A stretch of 9,738 nt of DNA from a bacterium (GTDB lineage: Bacteria; CSSED10-310; JAJRTK01). Each line of letters opens with the position of its first letter. Position 1 is the stretch's first letter. The notes beneath the pieces are model-generated. The model worked only from the letters and a program-made list of their open reading frames with translations, made no database searches and was not told where the DNA came from. Location: assembly GCA_024278345.1 (NCBI GenBank), contig JAJRTK010000517.1:1-9738 (forward strand), written 5' to 3'. The position numbers and the translations under genes were made by a program. Shown here in pieces: positions 1-6,042 of this stretch.

Positions 1-97
1 GGGAGCTGGCTCCCTGGCGTGGGTCTGGGAGCGGCGCTCCCAGCGGAGGTCCGGAGGCGGAGCCTCCGCCGGGTTCCAGGGCTGGAAGCCCCGGGGC
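1..97. repeat. Hairpin-array repeat, copy 1 (left end of window)
   Basis: Five perfect short hairpins or palindromes follow each other almost without gaps. They are GGGAGC-TG-GCTCCC (1-14), CTGGGAGC-GGC-GCTCCCAG (25-43), CGGAGGC-GGA-GCCTCCG (52-68), TTCCAG-GG-CTGGAA (74-87) and GCCCCGGGGC (88-97). Bases 1-78 recur at 9661-9738 with one difference (G59 versus A9719), which falls in the loop of the third hairpin and leaves the stem intact. A diverged relative lies at 9355-9440 and a more decayed one near 5813-5850. The repetition and pairing are seen directly. Function is unknown: it could be a REP/BIME-like element, a transcript-end structure or a mobile element end. Confidence 0.85.
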
Positions 98-116
98 GGC
101 GTCTGAAATCTGAACC

Positions 117-140
117 GTGGCCGGTACCATGACCGAGGCC
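117..140 (+). repeat. 24-bp inverted repeat (delta block), left copy
   Basis: A 24-base stretch centred on GGTACCATGACCGAGG is identical to the reverse complement of 9600-9623. At the right end it sits next to another repeat block (gamma). Here it lies between the hairpin array and the 3' end of the membrane-protein gene. No function can be assigned; it behaves as one module of the mosaic repeats in this window. Confidence 0.7.
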
Positions 141-153
141 GATTGGCCTTTTT
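136..153 (+). terminator. Possible Rho-independent terminator, + strand
   Basis: AGGCC-GATT-GGCCT is a 5-bp stem with a 4-base loop, directly followed by a short T run, the expected order for transcripts entering from the left on the + strand. It abuts the stop codon of the minus-strand gene ending at 154; read on that strand it lacks a trailing T run, so it would not be a normal terminator for that gene. The short stem makes the call weak. Confidence 0.35.
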
Positions 154-1134
154 CTAGAGTGGGACGCCCAGGTTGGTCGCCACAAGCCAGGCGCCAGCGG
201 CGGCGCTCATGGGGATGACAAAGTTGTCGTCGATCCTTCGGGTCACCAGTTCCGCGATGGCCGCCGGAAGGCTTGCGCCCAGGGCGATGGCCACCATCGC
301 CGGCCATTTTACCTCGGGATGCCAGAGCATCATGACCACCACAGCCGCCAGCCCGCCCACGGCCAGGAAGGTCAGGCTCCCCTCCAGGGATCGACCGTGG
401 ATGAGGCGAATGCGTCCCCAGCGGCGGCCGATGAGGCCGGCTGCCGGGTCGGCAAAACCCAGAATCACCAGGGAAACGGAACAAAGAAGCGTCGATCCGG
501 TGAGCGACAGACAGAGCAACGCCGTAGTGTACCATGTGGCCGAATTGACTCGACGCCATTCGTGAGGATGTGCTACAGGGCCGTAAAGCCGCATGAGCCG
601 CTCGTTGAACTGAGGGCTATGGCGGCGCGCAATCTCCATGCTCCAAGCGTAGACCGCGAAACCTCCAGCGACGGCGATCAGCCCAACCGGTGTGAGAACG
701 AGCTCCACCAAGGTCAGAGCGAAGAGGGCCGAGCCCACGTGCAATATGTTCCGAGCATAGTTTGTCGGCCGAAGGCTAGGTACGTGAATGTCGAATCTTT
801 GCAGGCTCAGAGCCAGAGAGTTGTAGGAAGCCTGCAGGTTCTGCCGAAACGCTTTCCACTCTTGCCGTACGTCGTAGGTCGGTAACTCCATGGCCGGCAT
901 GCCTTCTCGGAGCAGCCGTGCAAGCTCGCCAAGTTGCTCCCGCACCGTGGCTCCCAATTCTTCGGGCCAACTCAGGTGCAGAAGGTAAGAGAGGCGTTCT
1001 TCGATCTCGGCCAGGCGTTGTCGAAAAACAACTTCCAGGTCGTCTTGCCAACGGGAAGGATCGAGTTCGCCGAGGAGCGTGTACAGGTCGAGAGCCAGGT
1101 CGCGGCTATCGAGGGTCAATACGTGGGAGGACAT
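154..1134 (-). CDS. Polyprenol/diacylglycerol kinase-like (Sec59/DGK1 family) membrane protein
   Basis: The 326-residue protein probably phosphorylates a polyprenol or diacylglycerol lipid in the membrane; related enzymes use CTP. The C-terminal ~200 residues carry the family signature: FADPAAGLIGRRWG at 227-240, matching the usual G-D-P-x-A...G...G pattern, then GRSLEGSL at 247-254. About six hydrophobic segments lie between ~130 and 323. The start at 1134 is chosen because GGAG precedes it by 8 nt; the reading frame stays open upstream to 1449, but the in-frame ATG at 1206 has no Shine-Dalgarno. Residues 1-125 are helical and charged, probably a cytoplasmic extension, and are not typical of the family. 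The exact lipid substrate and nucleotide donor cannot be read from sequence. Downstream lie only repeats. Confidence 0.75.
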   Translation of the reverse strand: MSSHVLTLDSRDLALDLYTLLGELDPSRWQDDLEVVFRQRLAEIEERLSYLLHLSWPEELGATVREQLGELARLLREGMPAMELPTYDVRQEWKAFRQNLQASYNSLALSLQRFDIHVPSLRPTNYARNILHVGSALFALTLVELVLTPVGLIAVAGGFAVYAWSMEIARRHSPQFNERLMRLYGPVAHPHEWRRVNSATWYTTALLCLSLTGSTLLCSVSLVILGFADPAAGLIGRRWGRIRLIHGRSLEGSLTFLAVGGLAAVVVMMLWHPEVKWPAMVAIALGASLPAAIAELVTRRIDDNFVIPMSAAAGAWLVATNLGVPL

Positions 1135-1296
1135 GGAGTGGACTCCAGAGTCTGGAAGAGGCGTCGGGCGTATGGTCGGAAGGCACGATTCTTCCAATGG
1201 AAGCATGGAGCCAGGGAGGGAAGCTATCCCCGCTAGACCACCACCTCTAGAAAACAACGGCCAAAGTATAGCAGTTGAGAAAAGGAAGATCGAATC

Positions 1297-2100
1297 AGGT
1301 GCGAGCACTGCTCCACGGGCGAACGGGACGCCATCAAGGTCGTGCGCCTTGTCAAGGCAGGGCTCCTGCAAAGCATCCGCCGCGAGATCCTCTCTCTCTC
1401 CCGACTCCAGCATCCGGGCATCGTGCGAATCTTGGACGATCGGCCCCACTGGCCTGCCCGTCTTGTTCGACTTTGGGCTTGTTGCACGGTTCGCTGGGCA
1501 GGTGAGCCGCGATGCCCTCGAAGCGGGTGCGGTTCAAGGCGGGTCCATGGCGTACATGGCACCGGAGCAGATTCGCGGAGAAGTGGTTGATGCAAGGGCC
1601 GACCTGTACGCCCTTGGGTGCATACTGTTCGAGCTGCTCACCGGTAGAAGGCCGTTTAACGCCAGCAGCCTTGGCGCAATGGCTTCAGCCCATCTCAACG
1701 AAAAGCCTCAAGCCCCCTCGTTAGTTGTCTCGGGCTTGCCCGAGGGGCTGGAGGCCATCTGGACAGAGCGGGCGATCTTTTGGCGGCGGGTGTGCGGATT
1801 CTGGACGAGATCGGAGCTGAGTTCGAGCTGGCGCGGATCCTTTGCCAACAGGGCCATCTGAACCTGGCCCGCGGGCGGAACGCTGGCGATCTGCTCAGGC
1901 GGGTCCAGGAGTTTTCCGCAGGACTCGGCGTTCCGCCCATGGGCGAGCTAAGCCAAGCGATATCCAGACTCCGGCGGGCACAGGACACTTTCGCGACCGG
2001 CGAGCATTCCAGCCTGTTTCGGGGCCATCACGTGGAAGAGATTCATCAAGGGCTTCCGCGCTGGCTCACCAACGGTGATCTGCTTCCTTCTGCCCGGTGA
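1297..2100 (+). pseudogene. Decayed Ser/Thr protein kinase, possibly with a C-terminal TPR-like region
   Basis: Three fragments of a Hanks-type kinase lie in order but in different frames. Fragment 1 (1297-1440) reads STGERDAIKVVRL, with the ATP-binding Lys at 1336-1338, then the alpha-C region IRREILSLSRLQHPGIVRIL. Fragment 2 (1451-1756, another frame) resumes at LPVLFDFGLVARF (DFG at 1469), then MAYMAPEQIRG (APE) and DLYALGCILFELLTGRRPF. Fragment 3 (1759-2100, frame changed again) reads LLAAGVRILDEIGAEFELAR, LGHL-type helical repeats and RLRRAQDTF, resembling the C-terminal helical tail of large multi-domain kinases. The glycine loop and the whole catalytic loop (HRD) are missing, so no active kinase can be made. 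The losses are deletions rather than point mutations. The kinase identity is firm; the TPR origin of fragment 3 is inference. Confidence 0.8.
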
Positions 2101-2392
2101 CGACCTCCCTGCCGCCAGAGGCCAGCCGGAAGCCGATGGGAAGTTCGAGCATGCTCTTCGCTGGGGGCGTGGTTTTTGGCGCTTACCCATGGCAGTCTTC
2201 CGAGCCACGACTTTGCTTTTTTCGGCCTCCTTTTCTAAGTTGAAAGCTCGTATCTATCTTCCGGCGGCGTGGTGGCCGGCCTTTCCTTGCTCTGGCCTCT
2301 GCACCCACCGATCGGCAGCCTCGGCGAAGTTCCGGTCTTCTGGCAGCGAGCTGCCGCGGCCTCCACAAGCCGCCGATTGAGAGCTGCTACAT
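2101..2392. other. Intergenic stretch without recognisable gene
   Basis: About 290 bases between the kinase debris and the zinc-finger gene. Short open frames exist on both strands, but none shows a recognisable motif, a convincing ribosome binding site or protein-like composition. It may be further kinase-locus debris and should hold the promoter of the gene at 2404; I could not identify a clear -35/-10 pair. Confidence 0.5.
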
Positions 2393-2403
2393 AGGAGGCG
2401 AGT

Positions 2404-2829
2404 GTGGACGAAATTGTCACGACGCTGATCCGCTGCTCGTTTTGCGGAAAGAACCGCAGAGAAGCCCTCCAGATCTTTGCTAGCGACACCGCTCGGATTT
2501 GCGACCAGTGCGTTGTGCGTTTCTACAGCCAGTTGCCTGGTCCGTTTCCCCTGGCCATGCCACCCTCACCCGCGGTGGCCGGGCTCAAAGGGAAGGTTGT
2601 CGATCTCTTTGACCCGGCGGCGGATCCGGAAACCTCCACACCCCAGCCAGATCGTGGCCGGTTGGCTGTCGATCCCGCCACCTACGAGGCGCGTTCCCGG
2701 GCCGCCCTCATCTTGACCGAGGCTGATGGAGAGGCACAAGAGATCCTGAGGCAGGCCAGGGATGCCTATCGCTACATCATTGAAGAGGCCCGCCAAAAGG
2801 TGGATAAGGCCAAGGGCACCGATCCTTGA
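2404..2829 (+). CDS. Stand-alone ClpX-type C4 zinc-finger protein
   Basis: The 141-residue protein starts at GTG, 5 nt after a strong AGGAGG (2393-2398). Residues 11-36 form a C4 zinc finger: C11-x2-C14-x18-C33-x2-C36, in the context RCSFCGKNRREA...RICDQCV, the same spacing as the N-terminal ClpX finger that dimerises and binds adaptors and substrates. ClpX has an AAA+ ATPase domain after the finger; here there is only a proline-rich linker (about 45-85) and a charged alpha-helical segment (about 90-138, DPATYEARSRAALILTEADG then AQEILRQARDAYRY). No Walker motifs are present. The protein could act as an adaptor or decoy for a protease or as a nucleic-acid or protein docking factor; that is inference. 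It ends 20 bp from the convergent methyltransferase gene. Confidence 0.8.
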   Translation: MDEIVTTLIRCSFCGKNRREALQIFASDTARICDQCVVRFYSQLPGPFPLAMPPSPAVAGLKGKVVDLFDPAADPETSTPQPDRGRLAVDPATYEARSRAALILTEADGEAQEILRQARDAYRYIIEEARQKVDKAKGTDP

Positions 2830-2849
2830 AATTCGAGCTTGCTCGGGGC

Positions 2850-3473
2850 CTATTCGGCGACTTTCAGCGCCAGCACCTGGACGACGGCGCTGGGGCCGGT
2901 GTGGCACCGGCCTTCGAGGATTCTTCGTTCCAGCTCGGCCCCGTGGGCGAACTGGAGGCCGGCCAGCTCTTGGCGGAGTTCGCGGAGCCCAAACAGGAGC
3001 TCGGGGTTCTTGGGGCCGCCGGTGCCGAACTGAAGCTGCGCTGGCGTGTAGGCTTCCAGGACCAGCGCTCCTCCGGGCCGGAGCCCCAGCACGATCTTTT
3101 CGTGGAGCCGTTTTCGCGAGGCCAGTGGCAGGTGACACCAGATCTCGGTCACCAGGTCATAGCTCAGGGGGGGGATCTCCAGTTCCGTGAGGTCTGCCTT
3201 CGTGGTTTGGATTGTGGTTCCCATCTCGGCCGCCAGGTGGCGGGCTTTTTCCAGGCCCACACTGGAGAGGTCCACCGCTTCGACGTCAAACCCTTGGGTG
3301 GCCAGCCAGACGGCATTTCGCCCTTCGCCAGCCCCCAGGCAAAGGGCTTTGCCCCTTTGGAGGCGCCCTGCGACGGACGCCAGAAACTCGTTCGGCTTCT
3401 TTCCATAGGCGTAGCCGGTTTCGCTGAACCGCTGGTCCCACATATTCTGTTTTGGGTTTGGGGATTGGGTCAT
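2850..3473 (-). CDS. Class I SAM-dependent methyltransferase (TehB/TPMT-like)
   Basis: The 207-residue protein has the Rossmann methyltransferase fold. Motif I is LCLGAGEGRNAVWLA at 44-58, the ribose-binding acidic strand is VEAVDLS at 64-70, and later come DLVTEIWCHLP (about 105-115) and LRPGGALVLEAYTPAQL. The N-terminus MWDQRFSETGYAYGKKPNEF is characteristic of the small TehB/thiopurine-methyltransferase-like group, in which SAM-dependent methylation detoxifies small nucleophiles or metalloids. The substrate here is unknown. The start at 3473 is supported by AAGGA 8-9 nt upstream. It is transcribed divergently from the B3/B4 gene (119 bp between starts) and converges with the zinc-finger gene. 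Length is normal and all motifs are present, so it looks functional. Confidence 0.85.
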   Translation of the reverse strand: MTQSPNPKQNMWDQRFSETGYAYGKKPNEFLASVAGRLQRGKALCLGAGEGRNAVWLATQGFDVEAVDLSSVGLEKARHLAAEMGTTIQTTKADLTELEIPPLSYDLVTEIWCHLPLASRKRLHEKIVLGLRPGGALVLEAYTPAQLQFGTGGPKNPELLFGLRELRQELAGLQFAHGAELERRILEGRCHTGPSAVVQVLALKVAE

Positions 3474-3592
3474 GAAGGGTTCCTTTCTTCAGTGGATGCC
3501 TCTAGCTGGAAACCCGAGTATGGCAAGGTGGTTGCCTTTTGGTAGACTCGCGAAATCGTGGCACGGGCTATTCGCGCGGAGGTTGCCAAGAG

Positions 3593-4255
3593 ATGAAGGT
3601 CGTTTTGGAAAAGTCGGTTCTGGGGAAGCTATGCTTGGGGGTGATCGTTCTGGAGGGAGTAGAGGCGGGGGATGCGCCCCGCGAGCTCGATGAAGAGATG
3701 AGACGGCTTGCAGAGCAAATGGGCGCGAAGTTTCAGGGTCTAAAACCCTCGGAGATCCCAGGCCTTTCCGTGGCGCGGCGCCTCTATCGGGCCATGGGAA
3801 TGGATCCCACCCGTGTGAGGCCGTCGTCGGAAGCCTTGCTGCGGCGGTCTATCAAAGGGCGGCCCCTGTACCGGGTCAATTCCGTGGTGGACGCGGGGAA
3901 TCTCTTTTCGTTGGAATCACTTTTGCCTATCGGCCTGTACGACGCCGAAAAGATCCATGGAGATGTTCTGGTACGCCTTGGCACCGAAGCCGACGGTTAC
4001 GAAGGGATCAGAAAAGGGCGGATCGGACTCCGAGGGCGAATTGGCCTTTTCGACGATGAAGGCCCTTTTGGCAACCCCAGCGCCGACTCGCTCAGAACCT
4101 CTATCGGTCCTGACACCCGGTCGATCCTGCTGGTGATCTTCGTTCCCGCCGGATACGGCAAAGCTTCGCTGGATCGTGCGGTGACCAGGGCCGCGGAACT
4201 CCAGGTGCGATACAACGGCGGCCAGATCGTCCAGCAAGAAATCGTCGCCTCCTGA
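3593..4255 (+). CDS. Stand-alone B3/B4 (PheT-like tRNA-binding/editing) domain protein
   Basis: The 220-residue protein contains the B3/B4 domain found in the beta subunit of phenylalanyl-tRNA synthetase, where it edits mischarged tRNA. Key stretch: RPSSEALLRRSIKGRPLYRV (76-95), then NSVVDAGNLFSLESLLPIGL (96-115) and FDDEGPFGNPSADS (153-166). Stand-alone proteins of this kind are widespread and largely uncharacterised; a tRNA proofreading or other amino-acid-related role is inferred from the domain only. The frame is open back to 3539, but ATG 3593 is preferred because GGAGG (3578-3582) lies 10 nt before it. It has no companion synthetase gene here. It converges with the lipoprotein gene, whose stop is 33 bp away; no clear terminator is visible between them. 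Confidence 0.82.
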   Translation: MKVVLEKSVLGKLCLGVIVLEGVEAGDAPRELDEEMRRLAEQMGAKFQGLKPSEIPGLSVARRLYRAMGMDPTRVRPSSEALLRRSIKGRPLYRVNSVVDAGNLFSLESLLPIGLYDAEKIHGDVLVRLGTEADGYEGIRKGRIGLRGRIGLFDDEGPFGNPSADSLRTSIGPDTRSILLVIFVPAGYGKASLDRAVTRAAELQVRYNGGQIVQQEIVAS

Positions 4256-4288
4256 ACGCTGGCACCGTCAGCTTCGGGGGCGCGGCAA

Positions 4289-4825
4289 TCAGCGACGATA
4301 GCGCGGCAGAATCCGTACGCGGAGGCTGTCTTCGGCCCATGCACGCCGCGGTCGGGAATCGTGGATCGGCCGGATGTCACGCTCCATCATCTCCTGCTCC
4401 GAACCGCGATAGCGGTAGAAATTCCCCGCCTTCCGGTAGTTGGGGGACAAGTCGTGCCTGGCCAGAGTGGCGAAAATCTTCACGATCTCGGTTCCCGCTG
4501 GCGGCGCGGCTTCGAGCTTGTAGGAGGCCCGTTTGGGAGGCACGCGATAGGATCGACCGCCTCGGACGAAGTTCTCCTCGTGCCACCGGTTGGGGAAGAG
4601 GATGGTCACCTCACCGCTAGTGCCGATGTCTACAAGAGTTACGTAGCAATCATGGTTCGCTCGGAATTCGAAGGTGATGGGCTCACCGATGTTGTACGTG
4701 GCGTCGGCACGCGTCGTCCAGAGTTCGATGCGGAGCTCCGGGCCTGGCCGGGTAGCCTTCGAACCGGCACAGCCAGCGAACAGCAGAGCCACGACAAGAA
4801 GGGCGGGGAAGCGAGACTGCGGCAT
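4289..4825 (-). CDS. DUF4384-type lipoprotein
   Basis: The 178-residue protein begins MPQSRFPALLVVALLFAGC, a signal peptide with lipobox LFAGC, so Cys19 should be lipidated and the protein membrane-anchored on the outer face. The body matches DUF4384: YNIGEPITFEFRANHDCYVT (44-63), then LVDIGTSGEVTILFPN (64-79), VRGGRSYRVPP and PAGTEIVKIFAT (109-120). In other proteins DUF4384 often follows a kinase or caspase-like domain or occurs alone in lipoproteins; the function is unknown. The start at 4825 is chosen because AAGGAG lies 6 nt upstream; the in-frame ATG at 4861 would add 12 residues ahead of the signal peptide. The C-terminus is very basic (RVRILPRYRR). Upstream begins the long gene-poor repeat region. 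Confidence 0.85.
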   Translation of the reverse strand: MPQSRFPALLVVALLFAGCAGSKATRPGPELRIELWTTRADATYNIGEPITFEFRANHDCYVTLVDIGTSGEVTILFPNRWHEENFVRGGRSYRVPPKRASYKLEAAPPAGTEIVKIFATLARHDLSPNYRKAGNFYRYRGSEQEMMERDIRPIHDSRPRRAWAEDSLRVRILPRYRR

Positions 4826-5027
4826 GATCTTCTCCTTTTTGTCAGGTTTCACCTTCACCACCTATACCATTCTTTGGCCGTGGAGAAGAGGGTATCGACC
4901 TTCAAAGACGACGTTTTTCCGAGGACGGAATCTTTCACGCACCAAGACCGAAGTCTGACGCGCATCGTACGACTCTCCCAATCGGAATCAGGCTCACACT
5001 TGGTTGCCGGTCGTGGGAAAACGACAG

Positions 5028-5119
5028 GAGATAATTCCTGAAAATCGCTTTCTTTTCTTATGGTTGAGGTCCGCTCCCGGCGGCGGCAGTCCGTCCGCCG
5101 CCACTCGCCCATCACCGCC
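5028..5119 (-). repeat. REP-like element (zeta family), copy A
   Basis: An element of about 90 bp whose core on the minus strand is CGGCGGACGGACTGCCGCCG (5081-5100), a perfect 6-bp stem with an 8-base loop. The core is flanked by GGGCGAGTGG on the 5' side and an A-rich tail CTCAACCATAAGAAAAGAAA on the 3' side. Full-length alignment by eye with copy B (5888-5975, opposite strand) gives roughly 80% identity. Copies A and B are inverted and flank the intron relic. The core is conserved in all four copies in this window. No function is known from sequence. Confidence 0.8.
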
Positions 5120-5181
5120 CCCGGGGGCACCTGTCAAAATGCCGTGTTTTTGCTTTACAATTATCTTCGCCGCCCTGGTGG

Positions 5182-5200
5182 CACCGGCATCTTGCCGGTG
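5182..5200. repeat. Isolated REP-type palindrome
   Basis: CACCGGCATCTTGCCGGTG is a perfect 8-bp stem with a TCT loop. Palindromes built around a GGCA-TCT-TGCC centre are, to my knowledge, common as dispersed intergenic repeats in several bacterial phyla. Only one copy is in this window, and it differs from the other repeat families here. It lies just upstream of the intron relic. Confidence 0.6.
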
Positions 5201-5309
5201 GCGTGCCGGACGGGATTCACGCACTTGAACGGTGGGTTCCTGTAGGGCGTGAACTTGTCAACCGGATCTGATAGGTTCCCCCCTGCGGTTCCCGCTCATT
5301 GCCCGGAAA

Positions 5310-5625
5310 CGTCAAGAGGCCTTGCGCCGAGTCGATAACTTGCTCAAGGATGGATTCAGCTAGGTGGTGGATCGACTTGAAAGGATATTTCGACACGATT
5401 CCACACAAGGAGCTCATGGACGAGGTAAGGAAAGATCTCAGTCCCCTCGATCACGCCATGGCGGGAGCGGGATTCGAGATGGTTAGGTACGCCGACGACT
5501 TTGTCATTCTTTGCCGTAGTCAGGAAGCCGCGGAAAACCATCAACGCTGGCCAAATGCCTGCTTTACCGAGCTTGGGTTCTTTTCCTTGGAAGTAGCCCA
5601 TGCCTCGGCCTGCCAGTCTCGATGA
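5310..5625 (+). pseudogene. Group II intron reverse transcriptase/maturase, internally deleted remnant
   Basis: The first segment reads RQEALRRVDNLLKDGFS (5310-5360), typical of the region just before the first catalytic aspartate. A stop and a +1 shift follow near 5361, then DLKGYFDTIPHKELMDEVRK in the new frame (RT motif with the first Asp). The sequence then jumps from RKDLS straight to PLDHAMAGAGFEMVRYADDF, so the middle palm motifs (the usual GTPQGG...SP block) are missing. YADD (5488-5499), the active-site motif, is intact and followed by VILCRSQEAAE. The thumb/maturase domain X is absent and the frame closes at 5625. It is a dead copy. It reads on the same strand as, and just before, an intron domain V, as expected for an ORF in domain IV. 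Confidence 0.88.
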
Positions 5626-5643
5626 GAGACCCTACCGACTGGA

Positions 5644-5724
5644 GAGCCGTATGCGGGAGAACCGCGCGTGCGGTTCGGAGGGAGGGGAGGCGCAAACCAA
5701 GGCGCTTTCCCTAGCCCTATCCAC
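5644..5724 (+). ncRNA. Group II intron domains V and VI (3' end of intron relic)
   Basis: Bases 5644-5676 read GAGCCGTATGCGGGAGAACC and then GCGCGTGCGGTTC, the 33-nt domain V hairpin of bacterial group II introns, with a GAGA-type loop and the AGC triad near its 5' side. Domain VI follows: GGGGAGGCGC (about 5685-5694) can pair over 10 positions, including G-U pairs, with GCGCTTTCCC (5703-5712). The C/T-rich tail CCTAGCCCTATCCAC then resembles an intron 3' end, placing the boundary near 5724; that boundary is inferred. Domain V is far better preserved than the protein gene before it. Confidence 0.75.
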
Positions 5725-5748
5725 ATTTTTGTGCGCTGCGCGTTTTTT
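5721..5748 (+). repeat. Gamma repeat block, copy 1
   Basis: CCACATTTTTGTGCGCTGCG, followed by CG and a T run, recurs on the minus strand at 9626-9656 and 9317-9348. It has a small GCGC-TGC-GCGC-type hairpin ahead of T6. In this copy the block begins exactly where the group II intron appears to end, so it may be the intron's 3' flanking DNA or may overlap the intron end. Confidence 0.7.
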
Positions 5749-5762
5749 GGGGAGGGTGGTCG

Positions 5763-5800
5763 GGTCCGAGCGACGGCGAGAGCTGCCGAAGGCACCACCG
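5763..5800 (+). repeat. Beta repeat block, copy 1
   Basis: About 38 bases with core GCGAGAGCTGCCGAAGG and end CACCACCG, matching the minus strand at 9528-9566 with a handful of differences. Both copies are closed by an outer inverted repeat (GGTGGT/ACCACC here, CGGTGG/CCACCG there), so the block can fold. It lies downstream of gamma in both places. Confidence 0.65.
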
Positions 5801-5812
5801 ATGACCACCCCC

Positions 5813-5850
5813 GGTGCAGGGAAAAGCCCTGCCTAGGGCCGGATGCCGGG
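5813..5850 (+). repeat. Hairpin-array repeat, decayed copy
   Basis: GGTGCAGGGAAAAGCCCTGC followed by CTAGGGCCGGATGCCGGG corresponds to hairpins 2 and 3 of the array at 9405-9440. Hairpin 2 still pairs (GCAGGG/CCCTGC), while hairpin 3 keeps the GGA loop but has lost most of its stem. Hairpin 1 is not recognisable. Confidence 0.6.
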
Positions 5851-5887
5851 TCGAAAGACGCTTTGGGGGAAGTGAGACCGGTTGAAG

Positions 5888-5975
5888 GGCGATGATAGGG
5901 GAGGGGCGGCGGACGGATTGCCGCCGACCCGACCGGAACTCAACCAAAAGAAACGAAAGCAGTTTTCTGGATTTG
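5888..5975 (+). repeat. REP-like element (zeta family), copy B
   Basis: The core CGGCGGACGGATTGCCGCCG (5907-5926) pairs perfectly over 6 bp with an 8-base loop. It is followed by CTCAACCAAAAGAAACGAAA, the same A-rich tail as in copy A. It is inverted relative to copy A and lies on the other side of the intron relic, with the two cores about 800 bp apart. Confidence 0.8.
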
Positions 5976-6005
5976 TGCCCTAAAGGCGTCCCACTACCAA
6001 ATATT

Positions 6006-6026
6006 CCGCCTTACGTGGGTACCCTC
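6006..6026 (+). repeat. Alpha repeat block, copy 1
   Basis: The 21-base stretch with core TTACGTGGGTACCCTC matches 9505-9525 at 19 of 21 positions, on the same strand. It lies just downstream of the radical SAM stop codon (6043, minus strand). GGGTACCC within it is palindromic in this copy. Confidence 0.6.
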
Positions 6027-6042
6027 ATGACCCAGCTTGGGC

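Larger units (their letters stand above)
4862..5309. other. Gene-poor region upstream of the intron relic
   Basis: No open frame here has a recognisable protein motif. It holds the promoter side of the lipoprotein gene, a REP-like element (5028-5119), a 12-bp palindrome GCCCCCGGGGGC (5117-5128), an isolated REP-type hairpin (5182-5200) and, from about 5222, sequence that may be the 5' part of the decayed group II intron or its lost reverse-transcriptase N-terminus. The 5' intron boundary cannot be placed from this sequence. Confidence 0.5.

Noticed and set aside
319-885. A + strand frame opposite the polyprenol kinase-like gene
   Set aside because: Composition is unlike a protein and the minus strand carries a clear family signature.
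2826-3545. A 239-codon + strand frame opposite the methyltransferase
   Set aside because: It is a shadow of the motif-bearing minus-strand gene, with no motif of its own or ribosome binding site.
3520-3548. Possible promoter ATGGCA, 17-bp spacer, TAGACT before the B3/B4 gene
   Set aside because: Only four of six positions match in each box, which is too weak in a divergent region with no further support.
5132-5159. A TACAAT box with an upstream TGTCAA at 18 bp
   Set aside because: There is no gene directly downstream to support it, and such AT-rich matches are expected by chance.
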